Assembly: GCA_041166385.1 (NCBI GenBank)
Contig: JBEEFW010000145.1
Location: 15,052 to 79,051 of the forward strand
Source: DASUCS01 sp041166385
GTDB taxonomy: Bacteria > Actinomycetota > Acidimicrobiia > Acidimicrobiales > JACDCH01
Length of the DNA: 64,000 nt
Direction: 5' to 3'
Shown here: positions 40,274-48,576 of the stretch, piece by piece
Layout of the letters: the number at the start of each line of letters is the position of its first letter
Numbering within the stretch: the first letter of the stretch is position 1
Translations under genes and position numbers: made by a program
Notes under the pieces: generated by a model
What the model was told of the DNA's origin: nothing
The model's database searches: none
The model's input: the letters and a program-made list of their open reading frames with translations, nothing else

Positions 40274-41953
40274 ATGACCGCGCTCGACGTCACGCAATCG
40301 ATGGAGGCGCAGCCGTTCGACAACGCGCCGGCGCTGATGTGTCGCGGGATCGACGTGGCCTACGACAAGGTGCAGGTGCTGTTCGGCGTCGACCTCGACG
40401 TGCAGCGCAACGAGATCGTCGCGCTGCTCGGAACCAACGGCGCGGGCAAGTCGACATTGTTGAAGGCCATCTCTGGCCTGGTCGATCCGTCGGCCGGCGA
40501 GATCTGGTTCGAGGGGCAGAACATCACGCACGCCGACGCCGTCACGACGTCCAAGCTCGGCATCATCCAAGTGCCCGGCGGCAAGGCAGTGTTCCCGACG
40601 CTGACCGTCGCCGAGCACTTCAAGTGCGGCACGTGGCTGTACCAGAAAGAAGATCAGAACGAGGTCCAGGGCCGCATCGATCTCGTGCTGGAGCAGTTCC
40701 CGCGCGTCAAGGAGCGGTGGACGCAGATGGCGGGCAACCTGTCCGGCGGCGAGCAGCAGCAACTCGCCCTCGGTATGGCGTTCGTCGCGAAGCCGAGGCT
40801 GCTCATCATCGACGAGCTGTCGCTCGGCCTGGCACCCACGATCGTCGAGCAGTTGCTCGACATCGTGCGCCAGATCCACCAGACAGGTTGCACGATCATC
40901 CTCGTCGAGCAGTCGGTCAACGTCGCGCTCACGATCGCCAACCGGGCGTACTTCATGGAGAAGGGCGAGGTGCGGTTCTCGGGGCCGACGCAGGATCTGC
41001 TCGAGCGGGGCGACATCCTCCGGTCGGTGTTCCTCGAGGGAGCCTCGTCGGCGAAGGGCAACGCCGCCGTCGCCGACGCGCCGGCCAAGAACCTCGACGA
41101 GGCGCCCGTCGTGCTCGAGGTGAACGGACTCACGAAGCGGTTCGGCGGTATCACCGCCGTCGACGACGTCACGTTCCAACTCCGGCAAGGTGAGATCTTG
41201 GGACTCATCGGCCCCAACGGCGCGGGCAAGACCACGATCTTCGACATCATCTCCGGTCTCCTCCCGATCGACGGCGGCCGGATGAGCTTCCAAGGCGTCG
41301 ACATCACGTCGCTCGGGCCGGACAAGCGGGCCGCGCTCGGTCTCGGCCGCTCGTTCCAGGACGCGCGCATCTTCCCGACGCTCACGGTCGCGGAGAACAT
41401 CGCGATCGGGCTCGAGCGCCACCTGAACGAGCGCGACCACCTCGCCGCGCTGCTCAACCTGCCCGCGGTGCAGCAGCAAGAAGAAGATGTTGCGTTCACC
41501 GTCGAGGACCTCATCGAGCTGATGTCGCTCGGCGCGTTCCGCGACAAGTTCGTCGGCGAACTGTCGACAGGCAGCCGGCGGATCGTCGACCTCGCGATGG
41601 CGATCGCCCACGACCCGACCGTGCTGTTGCTCGACGAGCCGTCGTCTGGCATCGCGCAACGCGAGACGGAAGCGCTCGGTCCGCTGCTCAAGCGCATCCA
41701 GCACGAAGCCGGTTGTGCACTGCTCATCATCGAGCACGACATGCCGTTGATCCGGTCGATCTCCGACCAGATCATCGCCCTCGACCTCGGCGCCGCCGTC
41801 ACGCAGGGAACGCCCGACGAGGTGCTGACGAATCCGCACGTCGTGTCGTCGTATCTGGGTGGCGACCTCAACGTGATCAACCGCTCGGGAGACGAAGGCG
41901 AGAAGCAGCCGGAACGGCCGCGCCGCCGGCGGCAGTTGCGGGCGCGCGCATGA
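40274..41953 (+). CDS. Fused Liv-type ABC ATPase (LivF-LivG)
   Basis: A 559-residue protein with two complete nucleotide-binding domains. The N-terminal one is LivF-like: Walker A GTNGAGKST (53-61), signature LSGGEQQQLALGMA (~156-169), Walker B LLIIDELSLGLAP (~176-188). The C-terminal one is LivG-like: Walker A GPNGAGKTT (313-321), a degenerate signature LSTGSRRIVDLAMAIA, Walker B VLLLDEPSSGIAQRE and a switch-region His in LLIIEHDMPLI. A single polypeptide would therefore supply both ATPase sites to the fused permease at 37110. The degenerate signature (LSTGS) in the second half is a noticeable deviation. Confidence 0.92.
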   Translation: MTALDVTQSMEAQPFDNAPALMCRGIDVAYDKVQVLFGVDLDVQRNEIVALLGTNGAGKSTLLKAISGLVDPSAGEIWFEGQNITHADAVTTSKLGIIQVPGGKAVFPTLTVAEHFKCGTWLYQKEDQNEVQGRIDLVLEQFPRVKERWTQMAGNLSGGEQQQLALGMAFVAKPRLLIIDELSLGLAPTIVEQLLDIVRQIHQTGCTIILVEQSVNVALTIANRAYFMEKGEVRFSGPTQDLLERGDILRSVFLEGASSAKGNAAVADAPAKNLDEAPVVLEVNGLTKRFGGITAVDDVTFQLRQGEILGLIGPNGAGKTTIFDIISGLLPIDGGRMSFQGVDITSLGPDKRAALGLGRSFQDARIFPTLTVAENIAIGLERHLNERDHLAALLNLPAVQQQEEDVAFTVEDLIELMSLGAFRDKFVGELSTGSRRIVDLAMAIAHDPTVLLLDEPSSGIAQRETEALGPLLKRIQHEAGCALLIIEHDMPLIRSISDQIIALDLGAAVTQGTPDEVLTNPHVVSSYLGGDLNVINRSGDEGEKQPERPRRRRQLRARA

Positions 41954-42966
41954 CGCTGCGTCGCCGCATCGGGGCGCTGTCGATGTCGATCGGTGCCGTC
42001 GCGCTCGTGCTCGGGTTGACGGTGTCGCCCGCGCACGCCGTGACGCCGCAGAAGGTCGGATGGTGGTTCCAGCCGCTGACCGGGCCACTCGCGTTGCCGC
42101 TCCCTGTCCCGGTCGTTCCGGACGGCGGGATGTTCGTGCAACAAGGGGCGACCGCCGAGCCGATCGCGTTCGGCGCGGTGCGCTACAACGTGCCGGAGGG
42201 ATCCAACAATTCGCTCACGCTCACGGCCGCGCCCGGGTCGGTCGCCTTGGCGGCGTCGATGCAGGCGTGCAAGACCTCGGCGACGTGGGAAGCCACGCCG
42301 GGCGGTCCCGGCTCGTGGGACAGCCGCCCGTCCTTCGGCAACCCGTGCGCGCCGGGCCTCGTGGCGTCCGACGGCAGTGCGGTGGCGTTCAACCTCAACT
42401 CGTCGTTCGTGTCGGGAGGTGCGCTCGACGTGGCGATCGTGCCGCTGACGGCGGCCGCACCGTTTGCCGTTGCGTTCGCGCCACCGGCGGACGACGCGCT
42501 GACGAGCTCGGGCGGCAAGCAGTCGTTGTCGCCGCCGCTGCCGACGACCACCACGGTTCCCGGCGCCTCAGGCGGCTCGTCGGGGACAGGCGGCGGGTCG
42601 GCGGCCGCGCCGTTCAACCCGTCGACGGGCGCGCCGGCTTCCGCTGCGGCCGCGCCGGCGTCGTCCGGGCGCAACCCCGTGGCCGACAACGTGCTCAACG
42701 TCGTGGGGCTCGGTGATCCCGATCGAGGAGCGCGTGCCGCCGCGCTCGGAGGCGCGTCGCTCATCGTCGTCGGCTGGTGGTTGCTCAGCACGCAAGCTGT
42801 CCCGCTGCCGCGCCTCCTGGGCGGCGTCGGCGCCGGCACGCGCGCTGCGGGCGCTGCGGGCGCCGCGCCCGTCGACGAGCCGTCCGAGAAGAAGCCGCTC
42901 GCCCGCATCGGCGGCGTCGGCCGCTTCGCCCGCAACCGCGCGGGCAACGCCCACAAGCTCCGCTGA
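41950..42966 (+). CDS. Exported protein of unknown function with C-terminal membrane segment, tail gene of the Liv operon
   Basis: This 338-residue protein has a signal peptide (RIGALSMSIGAVALVLGLTVSPAHA, ~6-30). A mostly beta-rich extracellular part (~35-175) follows, then a Ser/Gly/Pro/Ala-rich spacer and a transmembrane segment near residues 260-280 (AAALGGASLIVVGWWLLS). The short C-terminal tail is Arg/Lys-rich and cytosolic. No catalytic motif is recognised. The ATG overlaps the ATPase stop (ATGA), so it is translated with the importer. It may be a cell-surface accessory protein for that transport system (inference). Confidence 0.65.
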   Translation: MTLRRRIGALSMSIGAVALVLGLTVSPAHAVTPQKVGWWFQPLTGPLALPLPVPVVPDGGMFVQQGATAEPIAFGAVRYNVPEGSNNSLTLTAAPGSVALAASMQACKTSATWEATPGGPGSWDSRPSFGNPCAPGLVASDGSAVAFNLNSSFVSGGALDVAIVPLTAAAPFAVAFAPPADDALTSSGGKQSLSPPLPTTTTVPGASGGSSGTGGGSAAAPFNPSTGAPASAAAAPASSGRNPVADNVLNVVGLGDPDRGARAAALGGASLIVVGWWLLSTQAVPLPRLLGGVGAGTRAAGAAGAAPVDEPSEKKPLARIGGVGRFARNRAGNAHKLR

Positions 42967-42981
42967 CTCTCCCTTCTGTCG

Positions 42982-43029
42982 AAATCCCACTCAGACGTAC
43001 ACACTTTTGTGTACGTCTGAGTGGGATTT
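42982..43029. terminator. Family A palindrome, copy 3 (48 nt, 22-bp stem, CTTT loop)
   Basis: A perfect 22-bp stem with a CTTT loop. The outer arm is AAATCCCACTCAG, and the inner arm ACGTACACA differs at one pair from copies 2 and 4 with compensating change on the other side. It lies between the convergent stops of the exported protein (42966) and the carotenoid oxygenase (43034), 4 nt from the latter. The outer AAA/TTT ends give short T-runs in either direction, consistent with bidirectional termination. Confidence 0.8.
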
Positions 43030-43033
43030 GCCC

Positions 43034-44449
43034 CTAGGTGGGCGGTGCGAGCTTCCAGCCGGGGACCCAGGTGGCGTGGAAGCCGATGGGGACGCGCTGC
43101 GGGAGCAGCACTCGCGCCACCGGACCTGACGTGATGTCGGCGGCGTCGAGGATCACGACTTCACTCCGGTCCTCGAGCTGGTCGTACACGAAGCTCACGA
43201 GGTAGCCGTCGTCGTCGTTCACCGCGTTGGCCCGCGGGGCGAACGGTGACTCGCTGGCCCAACGGCCGGCGCCACACCACCAGCGTTCGTCGGTGCCGTT
43301 CACGACGTCGTACTTCACGATCCCGTCGAACAGGAGCGTCGGTTCGGGTGAGATGTGCACGTTGTAGACGTAGCGGTTGGGCCGGCCCTGACGCGACACG
43401 TCGATCGACGGGAACTCCGTGTTGTCGTCGTCGAGGTACTCCTCGTGCGTCGTTCCCGTGCTCAGGTTGAACCGGTACCGGTAGAGGTGCGCGTCGAGCC
43501 GCAGGTACGAGAGCAGCTTCGCGAGCGGGCCCTCCGCGTCGGCGCGGGGCTCGGGCTTCGTCACGCGGCACAGGTCCATGACGATCTCGTCGCCCTCCTC
43601 CCACGCGTTGACCGAGTGGTACACGTAGCAGGGGTCGGCCTCGAACCACGTGATCGTGTTGCCGTCGCCGTGCCGAGGCAAGACGCCGTACCTCGCCGGC
43701 AGCCGATCGTCGAACAACAGCTTGTGGCGTCCAGCCTTGGCCGCTTCGGGATCGGCGACGAGCGGCAGGTCCATGAGGATCGAGTGGTGCTCCGTGATCG
43801 CCATGTCGTGCGGCAGTCGCGGACCGGGAAGGTCGATGTCGGCCGTGTGGGTCACGCTCCCATCAGGACCGGCGACGCCGTACCGCAGGTACGGAGGGCG
43901 AGGGCCGTAGTCGAAGAACAGGAGCTCGCCGGTCCGGTCGTCGACCTTCGCGTGCGCGGACATGCGACCGCCGAAGCCGCGCTGCCCCCTCGTCGCCAGC
44001 GTCACCGGGTCGAGTGCGTATGCCGCGCCGCACAGGTAGAAGAGCGAGAGCACGTCGCCGCTGAAGAAGACGAGGTCGGTGTTCGACGAATCCTTGAGCG
44101 GCATGTCGCGCGGATTGCCGGCCAGTGGTTCCATGATGCCGAGCCACTGCACCTCGCCGGCGGCGCGCTCGCGCTCGAACGCATCAGTGCGCACAAAGCG
44201 ATTGCGATACGTCGCGGTGCCATCGCGGAACTGCACGGCGTGCACCATGCCGTCGCCGTCGAACCAGTGGTAGCGACCGATGGGATCGTGCTGCGGGTTG
44301 GGTCCGTTGCGCAGGTACACGCCGTCGAGGTCGCGGGGGATCTCGCCGATCACCTCGAGGTTCGACACGTCGAGCTCCGTGTCGACCGGGGCGTACGGTC
44401 CGCGCAGGTACGGGTTGACCTCGATGAGCGTCTCGGTGGCGTCAGGCAA
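43034..44449 (-). CDS. Carotenoid oxygenase family protein (retinal pigment epithelium/CCD type)
   Basis: A 471-residue non-heme iron dioxygenase (beta-propeller). The N-terminus RDLDGVYLRNGPNPQHDPIGRYHWFDGDGMVHAVQF is the family-specific entrance block. The four His ligands are expected in MSAHAKVD, the PHDMAITEHH region, the VYHSVNAWEEGD block and the terminal GFHATWVPG. It would cleave carotenoid, stilbene or lignin-derived double bonds. TTG 44449 is taken as start because it follows a GGAG and overlaps the VOC stop; ATG 44485 (12 residues more) is an alternative. It is co-transcribed with the VOC gene at 44442. Confidence 0.88.
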   Translation of the reverse strand: MPDATETLIEVNPYLRGPYAPVDTELDVSNLEVIGEIPRDLDGVYLRNGPNPQHDPIGRYHWFDGDGMVHAVQFRDGTATYRNRFVRTDAFERERAAGEVQWLGIMEPLAGNPRDMPLKDSSNTDLVFFSGDVLSLFYLCGAAYALDPVTLATRGQRGFGGRMSAHAKVDDRTGELLFFDYGPRPPYLRYGVAGPDGSVTHTADIDLPGPRLPHDMAITEHHSILMDLPLVADPEAAKAGRHKLLFDDRLPARYGVLPRHGDGNTITWFEADPCYVYHSVNAWEEGDEIVMDLCRVTKPEPRADAEGPLAKLLSYLRLDAHLYRYRFNLSTGTTHEEYLDDDNTEFPSIDVSRQGRPNRYVYNVHISPEPTLLFDGIVKYDVVNGTDERWWCGAGRWASESPFAPRANAVNDDDGYLVSFVYDQLEDRSEVVILDAADITSGPVARVLLPQRVPIGFHATWVPGWKLAPPT

Positions 44450-44903
44450 GATCCGGCGCTCCGGCCATGCACTCGATGCGCACACCGTCGGGGTCGGTCA
44501 GGTAGAGGAGCTTCACGGACTGACCTCCTACGCCCGCACCGGGCAGCTCGGAGAGTGTATGGCGGTGGACCTGTCCGCCCGCCTGCTCGGCGATGGCGAC
44601 GAGGTCTTCGATGTCGTCGACGCGGAAGCACAGGTGGGTCATGCCGAAGTTCGTCATCGGACGGCGCGTGCGATCGCCACTGGCATCGGGTTCGAGCCAG
44701 TGCAACAACTCGAGGCGCACGTCGCCGCGCCGCAGCATGCGTGATTCGAAGCGGATGCCGTCGCGCTCCATGGTGGCCGCGACCTCATCGCCCATCTCCA
44801 TCGTGAAGAGCTCGGTGAAGCCAAGCACCTCGGTGTAGAAGCGCGTCGACCGTTCGAGATCAGAGCAGCAGACTCCGACGTGCGAGAAGCCTTGGATGCC
44901 CAC
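44442..44903 (-). CDS. VOC (glyoxalase/dioxygenase) superfamily protein
   Basis: A 153-residue VOC protein whose N-terminal GIQGFSHVGVCCSDLERSTRFYTEVLGFTELF begins the first module (~2-33) with a likely metal His. The second module has THLCFRVDDIEDLVAIAEQAGGQV and LLYLTDPDGVRIECM, where the terminal Glu is a typical ligand. GTG 44903 is used as start; the frame is open upstream but without VOC similarity and would overlap the coiled-coil gene. It overlaps the carotenoid oxygenase start. A lactoylglutathione-lyase-like or dioxygenase role cannot be separated by sequence alone. Confidence 0.82.
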   Translation of the reverse strand: MGIQGFSHVGVCCSDLERSTRFYTEVLGFTELFTMEMGDEVAATMERDGIRFESRMLRRGDVRLELLHWLEPDASGDRTRRPMTNFGMTHLCFRVDDIEDLVAIAEQAGGQVHRHTLSELPGAGVGGQSVKLLYLTDPDGVRIECMAGAPDLA

Positions 44904-44925
44904 GTCGGCGGCGCCGATCCGCTCG

Positions 44926-45486
44926 TCAGCCGAGCAACAAGGTGCGGAGCTCGTCGATCCGCTGATTGACACGAGCCACGTCGCGCGCCGTGGCCGGCGA
45001 TTCCATCGGATCGGAAGGGGACGACGGCGGGGCGATGGCTTGCTCGAACGAGCTGAGCGCGAGCAGGACCGAGTGCTGTAACGATGCCGCGACGTTCTCG
45101 AGATCAACGGCATCCCACGTCGGGCGCAGGATCTGGGGCGCTTGCGTCGCCAGGCGCGTGGCTTGCGTCTCGAGCGTGGCTTCGAGCTTCAAGCCGAGCT
45201 GCGCGACGGCATTCGACACTGCCTCGGTGAGCGCCTGGCGGATCGCCTCCAGCGCGGCGGACAACGACACCGTCACCGCCCGGGCCAGCTGCTCCTCGAG
45301 ATCATCGAGAGGCGACGCGGCGCCGCCGGCCATGCCGCTCATCGTGGCGGCGGACAGTCCGACTTCGTGGCGGAGCTCGGCCAGCTGGCTGGAGAGGTTC
45401 TGCTCGAGGTCGGCGATGCGTTGTCCCAGTGCCTCGCCCAGTGCCTCGCCCGGGTCATCGTTCAGGTTCGCATCGGCCCAGGACAC
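44926..45486 (-). CDS. Helical coiled-coil protein, possibly phasin/PhaE-like
   Basis: This 186-residue protein is nearly all amphipathic helix. Heptad-like stretches include ALGEALGQRIADLEQNLSSQLAELRHEVG (~16-44) and AALEAIRQALTEAVSNAVAQLGLKLEATLETQATRLA (~77-113). The C-terminus TARDVARVNQRIDELRTLLLG resembles the end of phasins and PhaE-type PHA proteins. There is no signal peptide or catalytic motif. It might coat PHA or other storage granules, but no PHA synthase is in the window. The assignment is tentative; at minimum it is a real helical gene of unknown function. Confidence 0.5.
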   Translation of the reverse strand: MSWADANLNDDPGEALGEALGQRIADLEQNLSSQLAELRHEVGLSAATMSGMAGGAASPLDDLEEQLARAVTVSLSAALEAIRQALTEAVSNAVAQLGLKLEATLETQATRLATQAPQILRPTWDAVDLENVAASLQHSVLLALSSFEQAIAPPSSPSDPMESPATARDVARVNQRIDELRTLLLG

Positions 45487-45529
45487 GATCGCAGACTACT
45501 TTCGGACCACGGACTTGTTTGCACGACTC

Positions 45530-46879
45530 ATGGAAGCGCTGGGCGCGCCGTACGTTCTCGTCGGCGATGCGATCAGCGAGGACTATGCCCACGACGAGGC
45601 GCTGTCGGCCGAGTGGCATGTGCCCGATGTGGTGGTGCGGCCGTCGTCGGCCGACGAGGTGGCGGCGGTCGTACGCATCGCCGCCGAACTGGGCGTTCCG
45701 GTCACGGCGCGAGGAAGCGGAACGGGTCTGTCCGGCGCGTGCATCCCTCGGCACGGCGGCATCCTCGTGTCGTTCGAGCGGATGTCGGCGATCCTCGAGA
45801 TCGACACCGCCAACGGCGTCGCCGTCGTGCAACCGGGCGTGACGCTCGACGTGCTCGACAAGGAGACCGCGCTCCACGGGCTCGTCTATCCCGTGTTCCC
45901 GGGGGAGAACAGCGCGTCGCTCGGCGGCAACGTGGCGACCAACGCGGGTGGCATGCGCGCGGTGAAGTACGGCGTCACGCGGCACCAGGTGCTGGGCGTC
46001 GAGGCGGTACTCGGCACGGGTGAGATCATTCGCAGCGGCGGCAAGTTCGTGAAGGCCACGACGGGCTACGACCTCACGCAGCTCATCACGGGATCGGAAG
46101 GCACGCTCGCCATCGTCACCGAGGCGATCCTGCGGTTGTATCCGCGCCCCGGGTTCGCGGCCACGGTGCTCGCGCCCTTCTCGTCGATGGAGGGCATCAC
46201 CGATGCGGTGCCGGCAATCGTCGGCAGCGGTGTCGGGCCGATGATCCTCGAGTACATCGACGTCATGTCGATGGCCGGCATCACGAAGAACGCCGGACTC
46301 GACCTCGGGATCCCGACCCACGTGAAGGAAGCCACGATTGCGTATCTCGTGGTCGTCGTGGAGGCGCGCACGTCGGATCGACTCGACGAAGACGTCGCCG
46401 ATGTCGCGTCAGTGCTCGGCGAGCGTGGCGCGATCGATGTGTACGTGCTGCCGCCGGGTTCGGGCACCGCGCTGATCGAGGCGCGTGAGAAGGCGTTCTG
46501 GACGGCGAAGGCCAGCGGCGCGAACGACATCATCGACATGGTCGTGCCGCGGGCATCGATCGCCGTGTACCTGTCGCGCGTGTCGGAGCTGGCCACGGCT
46601 TCGGGATCGTTCATCGTCGGTTGCGGGCACGCGGGCGACGGCAACGTGCACTTCTCGGTGTTCCAGCCGGACGACGCGGTGCGGTCGCAGGTGCTGCACG
46701 ACATCTTCTCGTCGGGCATGGCACTCGGTGGCGCGATCTCCGGCGAGCACGGCATCGGGTCGGAGAAGAAGCACCACTACCTGGCGCTGGAGGACCCCGC
46801 GAAGGTGGAGTTGCTGCGCCGCATCAAGGCGGCCTTCGACCCCGCCGGCATCCTCAACCCAGGAGCGATCTTCGATTGA
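45530..46879 (+). CDS. FAD-linked 2-hydroxyacid oxidase (GlcD/D-lactate dehydrogenase family)
   Basis: A 449-residue flavoprotein of the FAD-binding-4/oxidase-C pair. It has VPVTARGSGTGLSGACIPRHGGI (~56-78), the FAD pyrophosphate region, then ENSASLGGNVATNAGGMRAVKYGVTRHQVLGVE and GYDLTQLITGSEGTLAIVTEAILRL. The C-terminal domain carries GCGHAGDGNVHFSVF (~364-378) and SGEHGIGSEKKHH. It oxidises glycolate, D-lactate or a related 2-hydroxyacid to the 2-oxoacid. ATG 45530 is chosen; TTG 45515 would add 5 residues. The TPP enzyme begins in its stop codon (TTGA overlap), giving a two-enzyme operon. Confidence 0.9.
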   Translation: MEALGAPYVLVGDAISEDYAHDEALSAEWHVPDVVVRPSSADEVAAVVRIAAELGVPVTARGSGTGLSGACIPRHGGILVSFERMSAILEIDTANGVAVVQPGVTLDVLDKETALHGLVYPVFPGENSASLGGNVATNAGGMRAVKYGVTRHQVLGVEAVLGTGEIIRSGGKFVKATTGYDLTQLITGSEGTLAIVTEAILRLYPRPGFAATVLAPFSSMEGITDAVPAIVGSGVGPMILEYIDVMSMAGITKNAGLDLGIPTHVKEATIAYLVVVVEARTSDRLDEDVADVASVLGERGAIDVYVLPPGSGTALIEAREKAFWTAKASGANDIIDMVVPRASIAVYLSRVSELATASGSFIVGCGHAGDGNVHFSVFQPDDAVRSQVLHDIFSSGMALGGAISGEHGIGSEKKHHYLALEDPAKVELLRRIKAAFDPAGILNPGAIFD

Positions 46880-48351
46880 ACGGCGCCCAGGCCCTTTTGC
46901 GCACACTGGTCGACTCCGGGGTCGACGTGTGCTTCACCAACCCCGGTACGTCGGAGATGCACTTCGTCGCGGCGTTGGACGCGGTGCCGGAGATGCGCGG
47001 CGTGCTCACGTTGTTCGAAGGCGTCGCGACGGGCGCGGCCGACGGGTACGCGCGAATGGCCGACAAGCCCGCGGCGACGTTGTTGCATCTCGGGCCAGGG
47101 CTCGGCAACGGATTGGCCAACCTGCACAACGCGCGGAAGGGCAAGACCGGGATTGTCAACATCGTCGGCGATCACGCGACGTATCACAAGAAGTACGACG
47201 CGCAGCTCGAGTCCGACATCGAGACGGTGGCGCGCAACGTGTCGACGTGGATCCGCCGCTCGTCGTCGTCGGCCGACGTCGCCAGCGACGCCGCGGAGGC
47301 GGTGGCGAATGCGCGCATGGGACAGGTCGCGACGCTGATCCTTCCCGCTGACGCGTCGTGGAGCGAGGGCGCATCGCCCGCGGAGCCGATCACCCGCGCG
47401 AAGACGCTCGAGTACCGCAAGCCCTATCCGCTGCCTGACGATGCCGTCTTGTTCCTCGGAGGCCGCGCGCTGCGGGAGCCGTACCTGTCCGCCGCCGCTC
47501 GCACGGGTAAGCGCCTGCTCGCCGAGACGTTCCCGACGCGCTTGCAGCGCGGCGCTGGCATCCCGGCCGTCGAACGACTCGCATACCTCGCCGAGTTCGC
47601 GGCGATGCAGCTCGAGGGCATCACGCATCTGGTGCTGGTGGATGCGAAGTCGCCTGTGTCGTTCTTCGCGTACCCCGGCAAGCCCAGCGACCTCGTGCCG
47701 GAAGGCTGCGAGGTGTCGACCCTCGACCCGGACCTGTTGGATCAGCTGGCCGACCCCTCCGTCGAGGTGCAGGTGCAGCCGTCGGCGCGTCCTGACCGTC
47801 CGACGGGCGCGCTCACGGCCGAGACGGTGGCGGCTGCGGTGGGCGCGCTGCTGCCGGAGGGCGCGATCGTGTCCGACGAGGCCAACACGGCCGGGTTGTA
47901 CGCGCCGGGCGCCACCGCGGGGTGCCCGCCGCACGACTGGCTGTGCCTCACGGGCGGCGCGATCGGGCAGGGCTTGCCGGTGGCAGTGGGCGCCGCGGTC
48001 GCGTGTCCCGACCGCAAGGTGATCGCCCTGCAGGCGGACGGCAGCGCGATGTACACGATCCAGTCACTGTGGACGATGGCCCGCGAAGGGCTCGACGTCG
48101 TGGTCGTGCTCTACAACAACCGCGCCTACGACATCCTCAACCTGGAACTCGGACGAGTAGGCGCCAGCGGCGAGCGCGCGAAGGAGATGTTCGACCTGTC
48201 GACGCCCGCGCTGGACTTTGTGGCTCTCGCGAACGGCATGGGTGTCCCCGCATCACGAGCAACCACGGCCGACGAGTTCACCATCGCCCTCGAAAAGGCC
48301 CTCGGCGAACAAGGCCCCACCGTCATCGAAGCCGTCATCCCCGGCATGTAG
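46876..48351 (+). CDS. Thiamine-diphosphate-dependent 2-oxoacid enzyme (acetolactate synthase large subunit-like/benzoylformate decarboxylase-like)
   Basis: A 491-residue TPP enzyme. The PYR domain opens ALLRTLVDSGVDVCFTNPGTSEMHFV and has the catalytic Glu in LFEGVATGAADGYARM (Glu48). The PP domain carries a cofactor motif of ADG...NN type (ALQADGSAMYTIQ...VVVLYNNRAYDIL). It is clearly shorter than true acetolactate synthase (~570). The upstream overlapping GlcD-like oxidase makes a 2-hydroxyacid to 2-oxoacid to aldehyde route plausible (inference). TTG 46876 overlaps the previous stop (TTGA); the longer upstream frame is shadow. Confidence 0.86.
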   Translation: MNGAQALLRTLVDSGVDVCFTNPGTSEMHFVAALDAVPEMRGVLTLFEGVATGAADGYARMADKPAATLLHLGPGLGNGLANLHNARKGKTGIVNIVGDHATYHKKYDAQLESDIETVARNVSTWIRRSSSSADVASDAAEAVANARMGQVATLILPADASWSEGASPAEPITRAKTLEYRKPYPLPDDAVLFLGGRALREPYLSAAARTGKRLLAETFPTRLQRGAGIPAVERLAYLAEFAAMQLEGITHLVLVDAKSPVSFFAYPGKPSDLVPEGCEVSTLDPDLLDQLADPSVEVQVQPSARPDRPTGALTAETVAAAVGALLPEGAIVSDEANTAGLYAPGATAGCPPHDWLCLTGGAIGQGLPVAVGAAVACPDRKVIALQADGSAMYTIQSLWTMAREGLDVVVVLYNNRAYDILNLELGRVGASGERAKEMFDLSTPALDFVALANGMGVPASRATTADEFTIALEKALGEQGPTVIEAVIPGM

Positions 48352-48576
48352 CCCTGAAAGGAACGAAATCCAGTGCACTGGATTTGCCGGCGGCGCGCGG
48401 CCCGGGAGCGCGGTGGTCGGCCGTGCCACGAACTCTTGGTGCGCTTGACGACCGGATGTGTCGCCGTCGGCGCCAATAGTCGTCGACCTCGAAGTCTTGG
48501 CGCGCTTGGCGACATTCCATGTCGCTCTGGTACCACAAAGGCGCTTCGGCGCGACCGCCCACCTCGACTTGTGTCG
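48352..48576. repeat. Intergenic repeat region with palindrome AAATCCAGTGCACTGGATTT and imperfect direct repeats
   Basis: The 225-nt gap between the TPP enzyme stop and the convergent NrfD stop has two structured parts. A perfect 20-bp palindrome sits at 48366-48385. A 15-mer, TGCACTGGATTTGCC, occurs both inside that palindrome (48374-48388) and at 48580-48594, across the last codons of the NrfD gene. Between them, imperfect ~31-nt repeats built around CTTGG(T/C)GCGCTTG begin at 48435 and 48496, with a third weaker echo near 48540. No convincing coding gene is present. The palindrome could terminate transcription. Confidence 0.55.

Noticed and set aside
46777..47934. 385-aa minus-strand frame over the TPP enzyme
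   Set aside because: Arg-rich shadow frame without homology, antisense to a clear TPP enzyme.
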